Source: a virus. From it: a stretch of 30,856 nt of DNA. Made by a program: the position numbers and the translations under genes. The notes beneath the pieces are model-generated. The model saw only the letters and a program-made list of their open reading frames with translations. It searched no databases and was not told the origin of the DNA. The stretch is from positions 1 to 30,856 of the IMG/VR virus record IMGVR_UViG_3300032299_000970; one strand, written 5' to 3'. Each line of letters begins with the position of its first letter. The stretch's first letter is position 1. This document shows, piece by piece, positions 14,929 through 23,369 of this stretch.

Positions 14929-17823
14929 ATGGAAGATTTTGTGCCCAAAACACCCGAATCAAAAGCCCTTTTAATATTAGACAATTATGAAGGGTCAAAT
15001 AACTATATCCTTAATTTAAAACACAAAAAAGAAAATAGTAAGTCTTTCGTACCCACAAGACCTCAGGCGGATTATATCAATAATTATAACACAACACAAC
15101 CAAAAGTTGCAAAAAAATGGGTCAAGTTAGATTCATATTTTGGTAAAAAACTTATGGAAGATAAAATGTATACCAAAGAACCTTCTGAAATATATGTTGA
15201 AAAGTTGTTAGTTGAAAAGGATAAGGCGTATCATATTTGGGGTAAAATATTTTCGGGAGAAACTTTACACGACTTTTGGATGCCAAAATCAGCATTACTA
15301 AAAGATAATGAAGTTAAAAATATTTCAATTGATTATAGTAAGTATGACGTTAGACCACCAATGGAACATCAAAAGGTAGCTATTGAAAAATTGGTTGGTA
15401 ATAAAAAGTTTATTTTGGCGGATGATATGGGTTTGGGTAAGTTTTTACCGGTCAATACGCCTGTTTATACACCTAAAGGTACTAAAAAAATTGGTGATAT
15501 AAAAATTGGTGATAAGGTTATTGGTAGTGATGGTAAATCCCATAATGTAATAGGTGTATTTCCACAAGGGTTTAAGGAAACATATAAAATTACATTTAAT
15601 GACGGGTTTTCAATTTTATCAGGAGATGAACATTTATGGTCTGTTTCATCCCCTAATTACGGTAAAAATAGAAAAAACGAAAGATTAAAAAAATCTTTAG
15701 TTTTATCAACAAAACAAATGTATGAGGGAGGTAAAATTAAAGTTAAAGGCATTAACCATAATAAAAATAAGGAATATGAAATTGAAACTTATTATAAATC
15801 ACCAAACGGAAATAATAAATGGCAAATCCCAATAGTGAAACCAATACAATTTGAACGAAATGATAATCTTATGATTGACCCTTATTTGTTAGGACTTACA
15901 TTAGGTGATGGTGGTATAACACAAAAAAATATTAATTTTACAACAAAAGACGATGAAATTGTGGGTTATATTGAAACCGCATTACCAAAAAATTCACAAA
16001 TAGTTAAACAAAAAAATTCAAGATACAGTTATAGAATAACTAAAATCGATGGTTACACAAATGAAGTTATACAAATTTTAAAAAATTTAAACTTGATGGG
16101 ATGTGGGTCAGACACTAAATTTATTCCCGACATATACAAGTTTTCATCAGTTGAAAATAGATTATCAATTTTACAAGGGTTAATGGATACTGACGGGCAT
16201 TGTATGTATAATGGTAATAGTTTTATTGGGACTGATTATTGTACAACATCAAAACAACTTTGTAATGATGTTGTTGAAGTAGTACAAACATTAGGAGGAG
16301 TTGCAAGAGTCAAAACTTGTATCCCAACATATACTTATAAGGGTGAAAAAAAGAAAGGTAAGTTAGCTTATAGAGTTAATATTAAATTACCAAAGGGTAT
16401 GAATCCGTTCAGATTAAAACGAAAGGCTAACAAATACATTGAACCAAAAAAATACCCCACCGGAAGATATATTAAAAATATTGAAAAAGTTGGTTTTGAA
16501 GAAAGTGTTTGTATATCGGTTGATGCTCCTGATAAACTATATGTTACAGAACATTGTATTGTAACACATAACACCACTTCTACAATTATCGCTTCTTTAG
16601 AAACAGGTGCAAAAAAAATATTAATAATTTGTCCCGCATCTTTAAAAATAAATTGGCAAAGAGAGATTGCAAATTATTCAGATAGGTCTGTTTATATCGC
16701 AGAAGGTAAGAAATTTTCAGATAAACATGATTTTGTTATTGTGAACTACGACATTCTAAAAAATTTCCATGACGCCAAAGAAAAGGATAAGTCAGAAATT
16801 ATGAAAATTAATTTTGATTTAGTAATCATGGATGAAGCACATATGATTTCTAATCCACAGGCTCAAAGAACAAAAATTGCAAACGACATTGCAAGTAAAT
16901 CAAATAGAGTTTGGTTATTATCAGGAACACCAATGACCTCTCGACCTATGAATTATTATAATTTATTAAACCTTGTTGATAGTCCTGTGGCAATGAATTG
17001 GATGGCTTATGCTAAAAGGTATTGTAATGGATTCCAATTTAGTGTTGGAAAAAGAAAGGTATGGAACGTTACAGGAGCATCTAATCTCGATGAATTAAGA
17101 GAAAGAACCTCAACACACATTCTAAGAAGATTAAAAGAAGAGGTTTTAGATTTACCTGAAAAAATTATAACCCCTGTTTATTTGAGATTAAAATCAAAAG
17201 ACTACGAAGAATTAATGGGTGAATATTTTGATTGGTATGACAAAAATCCTGAAGAGTCATCGTCACTTACAATTCAGTTTGGTAAACTAATGAAAGTAAG
17301 AAAAGTAATCGCACAAGAAAAAATTAATAACACAATCGAGTTAGCAGAGAACATTATAGAACAAGGTAAAAAGATTATTATATTTACAAACTTTACCGAC
17401 ACATTAAATCAAATCTATAACCACTTTGGTAAAACTGCGGTTTATTTAGATGGTAGTTGTTCTAAGTTTCACAGACAAAATGCGGTTGATGAATTTCAAA
17501 CAAACGATAAAATCAAAGTATTTGTTGGAAACTTGAAGGCTGCTGGTGTTGGTATTACTTTAACATCTGCTGAGGCTGTTATTATGAATGATTTATCTTT
17601 TGTTCCTGCTGAACATTCACAAGCAGAAGACAGGTCACACCGCATCGGTCAAAAAAATTCAACATCAGTTTATTACCCTCTTTTTGAAAACACAATTGAA
17701 GGTGCAATTTACGACATATTAAATAGAAAGAAAAAAATCATATCAACCGTTATGGGTGATAGTATGATGGATGACGCATCCACAATAGAAGAAATGTTAA
17801 ACATGATTTCTGTCAACCGATGA
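14929..17823 (+). CDS. SNF2-family DNA helicase/translocase interrupted by an intein
   Basis: A 964-aa precursor; without the intein the mature protein would be 587 aa. The SNF2 (superfamily 2) motifs are complete: motif I ADDMGLGK at 164-171 continuing as TT after the intein; Ia ILIICPASL; II MDEAH at about 633-637; III WLLSGTPM; IV KIIIFTNFTDTL; V GNLKAAGVGITLTSAEAV; VI AEDRSHRIGQ at about 899-908. The residues before motif I (1-150) are not recognised. Such ATPases move on duplex DNA. In T4-like phages helicases of this broad class (UvsW) remodel forks and recombination intermediates, and this one probably fills a similar role, although its motif VI is SNF2/HARP-like rather than UvsW-like. 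It lies between divergent neck genes and the superoxide dismutase gene. Splicing is needed to rejoin the ATP-binding loop. Confidence 0.85.
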   Translation: MEDFVPKTPESKALLILDNYEGSNNYILNLKHKKENSKSFVPTRPQADYINNYNTTQPKVAKKWVKLDSYFGKKLMEDKMYTKEPSEIYVEKLLVEKDKAYHIWGKIFSGETLHDFWMPKSALLKDNEVKNISIDYSKYDVRPPMEHQKVAIEKLVGNKKFILADDMGLGKFLPVNTPVYTPKGTKKIGDIKIGDKVIGSDGKSHNVIGVFPQGFKETYKITFNDGFSILSGDEHLWSVSSPNYGKNRKNERLKKSLVLSTKQMYEGGKIKVKGINHNKNKEYEIETYYKSPNGNNKWQIPIVKPIQFERNDNLMIDPYLLGLTLGDGGITQKNINFTTKDDEIVGYIETALPKNSQIVKQKNSRYSYRITKIDGYTNEVIQILKNLNLMGCGSDTKFIPDIYKFSSVENRLSILQGLMDTDGHCMYNGNSFIGTDYCTTSKQLCNDVVEVVQTLGGVARVKTCIPTYTYKGEKKKGKLAYRVNIKLPKGMNPFRLKRKANKYIEPKKYPTGRYIKNIEKVGFEESVCISVDAPDKLYVTEHCIVTHNTTSTIIASLETGAKKILIICPASLKINWQREIANYSDRSVYIAEGKKFSDKHDFVIVNYDILKNFHDAKEKDKSEIMKINFDLVIMDEAHMISNPQAQRTKIANDIASKSNRVWLLSGTPMTSRPMNYYNLLNLVDSPVAMNWMAYAKRYCNGFQFSVGKRKVWNVTGASNLDELRERTSTHILRRLKEEVLDLPEKIITPVYLRLKSKDYEELMGEYFDWYDKNPEESSSLTIQFGKLMKVRKVIAQEKINNTIELAENIIEQGKKIIIFTNFTDTLNQIYNHFGKTAVYLDGSCSKFHRQNAVDEFQTNDKIKVFVGNLKAAGVGITLTSAEAVIMNDLSFVPAEHSQAEDRSHRIGQKNSTSVYYPLFENTIEGAIYDILNRKKKIISTVMGDSMMDDASTIEEMLNMISVNR
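15442..16572 (+). other. Class 3-like intein with LAGLIDADG endonuclease, inserted in Walker A
   Basis: Residues 172-548 (377 aa) of the helicase precursor, between Lys171 and Thr549 of the GK-T motif. Block A is FLPVNTPVYTPKG: position 1 is Phe (TTT), not Cys, Ser or Ala. Block B is SGDEHLWSV, with Trp237. A two-motif LAGLIDADG nuclease follows, LLGLTLGDGG at 320-329 and LQGLMDTDG at 415-423, each keeping its acidic residue. Block F is VCISVDAPDKLYVT, with Cys528, and block G is CIVTHN, with Thr546, His547 and Asn548, followed by extein Thr. Trp, Cys and Thr in blocks B, F and G form the triad that defines class 3 inteins, which start splicing at the block F Cys and do not need a residue 1 nucleophile. 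It is therefore probably active in splicing and possibly mobile. Confidence 0.85.
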
Positions 17824-17830
17824 TATTTAT
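17824..17830 (+). promoter_or_regulatory. TATTTAT box upstream of superoxide dismutase gene
   Basis: TATTTATATATCAACAAG lies 20 bases before ATG at 17851, right after the stop of the helicase gene. It would give the dismutase its own transcript start. The box is also part of a short GATAT-ATATC palindrome. Confidence 0.4.
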
Positions 17831-17850
17831 ATATCAACAAGTTGCACTTT

Positions 17851-18564
17851 ATGAAAAAATCAATATATGACATATTTTCAAGAAAAATAGATATTATAGA
17901 ATCTCATCTGAAAGTAGAGTCCAGTAAAAAACAAAAAATTATTTCTGAAATAAAAAAAATTAGTGTAGATAAACTACCATATAGTTATGATTCATTGGGC
18001 GGGTTTATTGATGATGTCACTATGAAAACACACTACAACAAACACTACAAAGGTTATGTTGAAAAGTTGAATGTTGAGTTAGAAAAAATTAAAGGAAAAG
18101 ATTTAGAACTCGAGGAAATAATTTTAAAAATTTCAAAGTTTAATACAACAGTAAAAAATAATGGTGGAGGGGCTTTCAATCACGCACTTTTTTGGAAAAT
18201 GTTATCCCCAAAAAAAACAACATTAAAAAACCCACTAAAAGGTAAAATCGAAAGTTCATTTGGTACATTCGAAAAGTTCAAAGAAAAATTCGAAGAAGAA
18301 GCAAAAACAAGATTTGGTTCGGGTTGGGTTTGGTTAATTCTAACAAAACAGAACAAATTAAAAATTGTCACAACGGCAAATCAAGATAATCCTTTAATGA
18401 ATACAGAAAAAGAAAATGGTTACCCCATTCTTGGGTTAGATTTGTGGGAACACGCTTATTATCTTAAATACAAAAATAAAAGAGACGAATATATTTCTAA
18501 TTTTTGGAAAGTTGTTAATTGGGATTTTTGTAATGAACTTTTCGAATCCCAAACAAAAAAGTAA
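17851..18564 (+). CDS. Manganese-type superoxide dismutase
   Basis: An Fe/Mn superoxide dismutase, which converts superoxide to oxygen and hydrogen peroxide. Numbered from ATG 17851 (237 aa), all four metal ligands are present: His61 (KTHYNKHYKGYV), His111 (AFNHALFW), Asp197 and His201 (LDLWEHAYYLKYKN). Gly107 stands where iron enzymes have Gln, and Gln178 (TANQDNPLM) is the Mn-type active-site Gln, so manganese or cambialistic use is expected. LPYSYDSLGGFID at 42-54 is the usual N-terminal start, preceded here by about 40 extra, mostly helical charged residues. There is no signal peptide, so it should act in the cytoplasm or as a packaged protein. A TTG three codons upstream (17842) is a possible but weaker start. 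It lies between the helicase and a neck gene, so it is not part of a host-like operon. Confidence 0.9.
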   Translation: MKKSIYDIFSRKIDIIESHLKVESSKKQKIISEIKKISVDKLPYSYDSLGGFIDDVTMKTHYNKHYKGYVEKLNVELEKIKGKDLELEEIILKISKFNTTVKNNGGGAFNHALFWKMLSPKKTTLKNPLKGKIESSFGTFEKFKEKFEEEAKTRFGSGWVWLILTKQNKLKIVTTANQDNPLMNTEKENGYPILGLDLWEHAYYLKYKNKRDEYISNFWKVVNWDFCNELFESQTKK

Positions 18565-18584
18565 AATAATATTATTTGAAAAGA

Positions 18585-18591
18585 TATTTAT
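18585..18591 (+). promoter_or_regulatory. TATTTAT box upstream of gp13-like gene
   Basis: The sequence GATATTTATATAATAAAAC ends just before ATG at 18605 (13 bases from the box). It is a good match to the recurrent signature and lies in the 40-base gap after the dismutase stop. Confidence 0.45.
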
Positions 18592-18604
18592 ATAATAAAA
18601 CATT

Positions 18605-19726
18605 ATGTCAACAACAGTAATTATTAACGAACCTGAAAGAAGTAAACTTTATAAAAGAATAAGAAATCTTTTAGGTGCCCCTTTGAGAGGTGTTGAGTTG
18701 GATGATGAAATGATGGATTCATTACTTGAACTCTCTATTGAAGACTATGAACAACACATTCAAGATTGGTTAATTGAGTCTCAGTGGACGAGTGTTTATG
18801 GATTAAATTTAGATGAACAATCCGTAACAAGAGCGCTTACTGTTCGAGATATGAAATGGGAAGACTCTTACACTTACGCATATTCTAAAATTGTAGGTTT
18901 ACAAGCAGGAGGTGATTGGGTACTTAAAAAAGATTATATTGACTTAGTACCAAACCAACAAATATATGAAATACCCGCAGGTCGTGAACTTAACGAGTTA
19001 TTGTGGTTTGCAAGACCTGAATTGGACGCTGCGTACTTTGACCCGTTTATGGGTGGATTTGGAGGTTTTGGTGGTATCGGTTTAGGTGGTGGGGCTGGTT
19101 TTTCACAAATGGGAACAACAGGTAACTATTTTATTACACCCGCATTTGATATTCTTTTGAGAATGGCGGACATCCAATTGAAAAGAAGAATTATTACTGG
19201 TGATTTAACATACAGAGTTACCGCACTACCTGAAGGTAAAAAGGCGATTCACTTGATGAATGTACCTGGTGGTAAGTTTGATTTTGGAAACATGAGAAGA
19301 AACGAATATCGAGTTTGGTATTGGTACTACGATACTTACGATAGAGAAGATTGTTTAGAGGCAAACCCTGATGTTGTTAGACTTCCTTCAGACATACCTT
19401 TAGAAAAACTAAGATGGGACAAAATTAACGCACCTGCAAAAACTTGGGTGAGAAGATGGTTTACAGCTTATTGTAAAGAAACTTTAGCAAGAGTAAGAGG
19501 AAAATTTAGTGGGAACTTAAAAACACCCGATTCTGAATTAACTTTAGAATATCAGTCTTTACAAACTGAAGCGAAAGACGAAAAAACGATGTTATGGGAA
19601 GAACTCAAATCTAGATTAGAAAGGTTAAGACCTGAAAAAATGATGGAACAAAAAGCTTTACAGGCTGAAAATCTAAACAAGTTATTAAAATTCAGAGCAT
19701 TTACTAGTCCGTACAATGTGATATAA
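18605..19726 (+). CDS. Neck protein, gp13-like head-tail connector
   Basis: A 373-aa protein resembling T4 gp13-type neck proteins (about 309 aa), which close the filled head and receive the tail. The N-terminus has the usual helical layout: YKRIRNLLGAPLRGVELDDE at about 16-35, then MMDSLLELSIEDYEQHIQDW, in which an acidic helix follows an LGAP turn. Aromatic-rich YRVWYWYYDTYD lies at about 230-241, and a basic helix WVRRWFTAYCKETLARVRGK precedes a long charged C-terminal coiled coil. A Gly-rich loop, GGFGGFGGIGLGGGAGF at 150-166, interrupts the middle and is probably a flexible, exposed loop. It lies apart from the other neck genes (13120-14873), across the helicase and dismutase genes. Confidence 0.6.
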   Translation: MSTTVIINEPERSKLYKRIRNLLGAPLRGVELDDEMMDSLLELSIEDYEQHIQDWLIESQWTSVYGLNLDEQSVTRALTVRDMKWEDSYTYAYSKIVGLQAGGDWVLKKDYIDLVPNQQIYEIPAGRELNELLWFARPELDAAYFDPFMGGFGGFGGIGLGGGAGFSQMGTTGNYFITPAFDILLRMADIQLKRRIITGDLTYRVTALPEGKKAIHLMNVPGGKFDFGNMRRNEYRVWYWYYDTYDREDCLEANPDVVRLPSDIPLEKLRWDKINAPAKTWVRRWFTAYCKETLARVRGKFSGNLKTPDSELTLEYQSLQTEAKDEKTMLWEELKSRLERLRPEKMMEQKALQAENLNKLLKFRAFTSPYNVI

Positions 19727-19736
19727 TTTTTATATT

Positions 19737-20078
19737 ATGTCCATATATAAATCAATACCGACAAAGTTAATCAAAAAAACAAAACCACAAGAAATAAAAA
19801 TGTTGGAGGATTATGTAATTGTAACTGAAGAAAACTACGAAACTCAAGGAGAAAAATATGTCTTAGTTAAAGAAGTCGAATTTTGTAATTTAAAACTTAA
19901 TGAAGAAAAAAATTCATATGTCGTTATTAAGTCTATGACTAATTTAAATGTTTACTCAGATTTGCAAATTGACGAAGAATTTGATGTGGTGGAAATGCAA
20001 AGAGGAGCTTGTGTAGAATTTAAAAAAATTGGTGATTATTGGTACATACTTTCCTCTGATGGGTTAAAAAACTCTTAG
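19737..20078 (+). CDS. Unknown 113-aa protein
   Basis: Not recognised. It is a small protein with a basic N-terminus (KSIPTKLIKKTKPQEIK) followed by an acidic, beta-rich body (YVIVTEENYET, VLVKEVEFCNLKL, YWYILSSDGL). The ATG at 19737 lies 10 bases after the gp13-like stop, so the two are probably co-transcribed. An internal ATG at 19801 would remove 21 residues, giving a product without the basic tail. Its stop overlaps the stop of the convergent DNA polymerase gene. It may be a small virion or host-interaction protein. Confidence 0.6.
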   Translation: MSIYKSIPTKLIKKTKPQEIKMLEDYVIVTEENYETQGEKYVLVKEVEFCNLKLNEEKNSYVVIKSMTNLNVYSDLQIDEEFDVVEMQRGACVEFKKIGDYWYILSSDGLKNS

Positions 20079-22903
20079 TCGAAACTAAGAGCCATTAAAT
20101 CACCATCTACATCAAATTCAAAGTAATCATCAATATCTATTTTCTTCTGTTGTATAACAAATTCTTCCATTAACTTTTTATTATTTTCAACCCAATCAAC
20201 ATCCACTAAATCTACAGTACCATCTAAATACATATAGTAAGGGTCAATACCTACGTTTTTCCAAAAAGTTAATTCCATGTCAGATAAGGTTAATACTTCT
20301 TCTAACGTATCTTGATGAGCCTCTTTCATTGGGTAACCACGTACTAATTCAGTTTGAGACTTAGTAAATATAGGTCTATCTTTTGGGTCTTCAATTAAAA
20401 TGTCTTCTCTGATTTCAGGTCTATAAACAACAAGTAATGGTTCGATTCTTTTGTTAAACGCGGCTAAATATCTTGGAACATTATACTCACCCAATAAATC
20501 AGGATTCATTTCTATATCACGTTCATCAATCAAATAACAATTTAAAACCAATTCATCTTTTTTCTTTTGAACGTCTCCATGTGATTTTTTCTCACCATTA
20601 TTAACATAGAAGATAGTATCACCAAGACCTGGATTTTTACCTTCTTTAATCAAAAGTTCCATATGCGCTTGACGGGACATCATATTTCCTGCCTTTGTAG
20701 TTTTAGTAATGTGAACTTTGTAATCGTCTATTGATTGTTTTACACGAGCTTTGTTTGCAATTTTTGCCAAAGGAATTTCTCTATTATAAAGTTTGTCCAC
20801 ATATTCATAGTAAAAATCTAAAAACTCACCACCCTTACCGTCTAACAACATTCTAAGACCCTTATCCAAAAATTCAGCAACATATGTTTGAAGTTTTTTA
20901 GATTTAATACTATTTCCTGTAAGTTTTACTTTACCCTTATCTGTAAGAAGTGCGTAGTTTTTACGAGCCACATTAATTGTTGATGGCCAAACACCGTCAA
21001 TATCCAATCCCATTTCACCTCGTAAAAATAAATCATTGTATTCAGCAACATCAGCCTCAGCTCCAACATATTCCTTACCTTCTTTAACCAATCCATTCAA
21101 TCCCTTTCCAATATACTTATACTCTTCTCTATCTTGTGGGGTTTCAAAGTTTACACCATCCGTGTCCATTACAAGTGGAACATAACCTCTTTTCATAAAG
21201 AACATAATCATCTGTCTTAGATATTGTCTACCCGTACAAGTAATCTGTTCACCCATGTCAATATCACCCCACGGAAATACTTGTGGAGCCGATAATGAAC
21301 CAAAGAATGCATTGATAAAGATTTTAATTGGTAATTGTTTTCTGTCGTAAGAAATTGCAAGTTTTGGGTCAATAGACTTATATTCACTCGCTAAGTTCTT
21401 GTATTTAATACGAGTATCGCGAAAATACTTTAACATACTTTTCATTGCTCCTGTCACATCACATTTAGGGAATACGTCGTGAACCAACTGAATAGATGGG
21501 TATAGTGAAGAGTAGTCAAGTTTCAATACGTTTTTAGAGAACCCAACCTGAACCAAACGAGAAAGACCTCCTGTAAATTTTCTTTTTTCTAATTTTCTTG
21601 GTAATGCCAAGTTATGTTTATATGACCATGCAGCCATAATCATTTTCCATAATGTTGCGGTTCCCATAGTTGAAAGTCTTTCATATGTTGTTGGTACAAG
21701 TTTAGACAACAAGAAGTTTGCTTGATTAAACTGCTCATCAACTATCATCGTTTCATAAAGGTCATCGTCCAAGTAGTCCTCAATAATTTTTGAACCTGTA
21801 ACTAATTTATAAACATCATCTCTTCTTTTACATATTTCATCTATTTTTGAATCAAATCCAACTTTCTTATATGCTCCATTTTCCTTGTTCATCCAATATT
21901 CAAGATTATCAAAATAAATTTTACCAATCTTATCCCCTTCAACGTAAACACGATTTGGTTTTTCTGCTTCAATAAATTTGGTAATATACTTCAAAGACCA
22001 ACTCTTAATATCTGAGTTGATTGCTTGTGCTCTACGAACTGCATGTGCAATATCCACAATATTATATCCCCACATCTGAGTCTGAACGTATGGTTCCATT
22101 TCGTTTGCTAACTTTAGGATACCATCTTTTTGTTTCAGTGTATAATCAGGATGTAAGGTTTTTGATATTTTTTTGATGTTTAATTTCAAAATTTCTGCCC
22201 GTTTCAAAATAAACGGGAAGTCAAAGAATGCTGAGTTGTATCCCCCAATCAAAGATGGTTTTAACTCATCAATAGTCTTAAAGAAGTCGACAATCATTTG
22301 TCGTTCTTCATCTTCATTTTGTGCTGATAATAATTTTAGAAAACCACGATTGTCTTTCATCCCTATCAAGAATATCTTACTTGTTTTGGGGTCAAGACCT
22401 GTGGTCTCGATATCGAATACAAACCTGTGGATTTCATCGTATTCATCAAAACCTTTGAATAGTCTTTTACTTTTTTGAATTAAGTATTGCTCAACTGGTG
22501 ATAATATTTGAATTGAGTCTGTATTATCTCTACCCCACGGGTCTAATCCTCCACCTTTAAAGAAGTTTACAAGATTGGAGTATGACTTTGTTGTTTTAAC
22601 CAAATACCTCAATCCGTTCTCTAAACGTTCATCATCATGAGTATCAAGTTTTTCTATGATAATACCATTTTCACTCATCGCACGTTTTTGTGCGTGTTTG
22701 TCGTTCTTGTAAAAGTTTTTACCTTTCAAGTCTCCAACCCAAGCAAATGGAATAAATGTATCGGGACGTAATAATTTACCCTTAACAGGGTCTTGGATTA
22801 CTTTATAAATTTTAGATGTTTTGTAATCGTATTCGAGTGATACGATATATTTTTCGTCGTCTTCGCCTAATAAAAAGCGTTCAATTTCTTCTTGTGGAAC
22901 CAT
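20075..22903 (-). CDS. Family B DNA polymerase (gp43-like)
   Basis: A 942-aa replicative polymerase with a proofreading domain. Exonuclease motif I is FDIETTGLD at about 163-171 (Asp164, Glu166), and motif II is GGYNSAFFDFPF at about 220-231. Polymerase motif A is LDYSSLYPSI at about 461-470, motif B is KIFINAFFGSLS at about 525-536, and motif C is VMDTDGVNF at about 576-584. All catalytic acidic residues are present. Only about 55 residues separate motifs A and B. The length is close to T4 gp43 (898 aa), and no intein is present. It lies leftward among structural genes, not in a replication cluster. The start ATG 22903 has a weak AT-rich leader; its 3' end overlaps the convergent 113-aa gene by 4 bases. 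Confidence 0.93.
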   Translation of the reverse strand: MVPQEEIERFLLGEDDEKYIVSLEYDYKTSKIYKVIQDPVKGKLLRPDTFIPFAWVGDLKGKNFYKNDKHAQKRAMSENGIIIEKLDTHDDERLENGLRYLVKTTKSYSNLVNFFKGGGLDPWGRDNTDSIQILSPVEQYLIQKSKRLFKGFDEYDEIHRFVFDIETTGLDPKTSKIFLIGMKDNRGFLKLLSAQNEDEERQMIVDFFKTIDELKPSLIGGYNSAFFDFPFILKRAEILKLNIKKISKTLHPDYTLKQKDGILKLANEMEPYVQTQMWGYNIVDIAHAVRRAQAINSDIKSWSLKYITKFIEAEKPNRVYVEGDKIGKIYFDNLEYWMNKENGAYKKVGFDSKIDEICKRRDDVYKLVTGSKIIEDYLDDDLYETMIVDEQFNQANFLLSKLVPTTYERLSTMGTATLWKMIMAAWSYKHNLALPRKLEKRKFTGGLSRLVQVGFSKNVLKLDYSSLYPSIQLVHDVFPKCDVTGAMKSMLKYFRDTRIKYKNLASEYKSIDPKLAISYDRKQLPIKIFINAFFGSLSAPQVFPWGDIDMGEQITCTGRQYLRQMIMFFMKRGYVPLVMDTDGVNFETPQDREEYKYIGKGLNGLVKEGKEYVGAEADVAEYNDLFLRGEMGLDIDGVWPSTINVARKNYALLTDKGKVKLTGNSIKSKKLQTYVAEFLDKGLRMLLDGKGGEFLDFYYEYVDKLYNREIPLAKIANKARVKQSIDDYKVHITKTTKAGNMMSRQAHMELLIKEGKNPGLGDTIFYVNNGEKKSHGDVQKKKDELVLNCYLIDERDIEMNPDLLGEYNVPRYLAAFNKRIEPLLVVYRPEIREDILIEDPKDRPIFTKSQTELVRGYPMKEAHQDTLEEVLTLSDMELTFWKNVGIDPYYMYLDGTVDLVDVDWVENNKKLMEEFVIQQKKIDIDDYFEFDVDGDLMALSFD

Positions 22904-22991
22904 AATATACTATTTAATTTTGGTGTATTTGCTGTCACATGAGCGTAACATTTACCTTTCTTTAAAAGTATAAGAGTAAGATTTATCCTTG

Positions 22992-23345
22992 TCAAATAAT
23001 ATTAATATATAATTCTTCTCTGATTGGAGAAATTAATTCACCATTTTCTAAAACAACCAAAAATTCTCCAATAAATCTACCTTTGGTATTTGTATCTCTA
23101 CCTCCCCATTTATAATAAATGTAAAATTCCCACGGAGAGTCAGGGTTTCTTTTGTCTTTGGTTGTTAAATAAGCATCTTTCATGAAAATTTTGTACAAAC
23201 CGGTGTCTTCATTAACCATAGAGAATCTAAGTGTTGCGTTATCTAAAATACTATTCATTTCATCATAAGCATCAGTTCTACCGTCCATGACAACATCCAT
23301 TTTAATTATTGGTAAATTGGTGTTTTGTTTTATATAAAATTCCAT
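22992..23345 (-). CDS. Small baseplate-like protein (117 aa)
   Basis: A 117-aa beta-rich protein. It begins MEFYIKQNTNLPIIKMDVVM, which resembles the IK-x-x-T-x-L-P start of N-terminal domains of phage baseplate upper proteins (BppU-like); this match is weak. The middle has LDNATLRFSMVNEDTGLYKI, and the end FIGEFLVVLENGEL, then YINII. There are no Cys. It lies 24 bases downstream of the 896-aa lectin-like virion gene in the same direction, so it may be a partner that docks that protein. AAAATAAAAG directly before the ATG at 23345 fits the local A-rich ribosome-site style. Confidence 0.5.
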   Translation of the reverse strand: MEFYIKQNTNLPIIKMDVVMDGRTDAYDEMNSILDNATLRFSMVNEDTGLYKIFMKDAYLTTKDKRNPDSPWEFYIYYKWGGRDTNTKGRFIGEFLVVLENGELISPIREELYINII

Positions 23346-23369
23346 CTTTTATTTTATAATCATTTTTTA

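Noticed and set aside
15442-15444. Idea that the intein is inactive because residue 1 is Phe
   Set aside because: The Trp-Cys-Thr triad of class 3 inteins is present, and this class does not need a nucleophile at position 1.
17842-17850. TTG start three codons upstream of the dismutase ATG
   Set aside because: The ATG at 17851 is a better start and gives the TATTTAT box a 20-base spacing; TTG starts are not otherwise seen in this window.
22913-22951. 13-codon leftward open frame with an AAGAAAGG sequence before its ATG, upstream of DNA polymerase
   Set aside because: It could be a leader peptide, but it is very short, and one Shine-Dalgarno-like match in a genome that hardly uses them is weak evidence.
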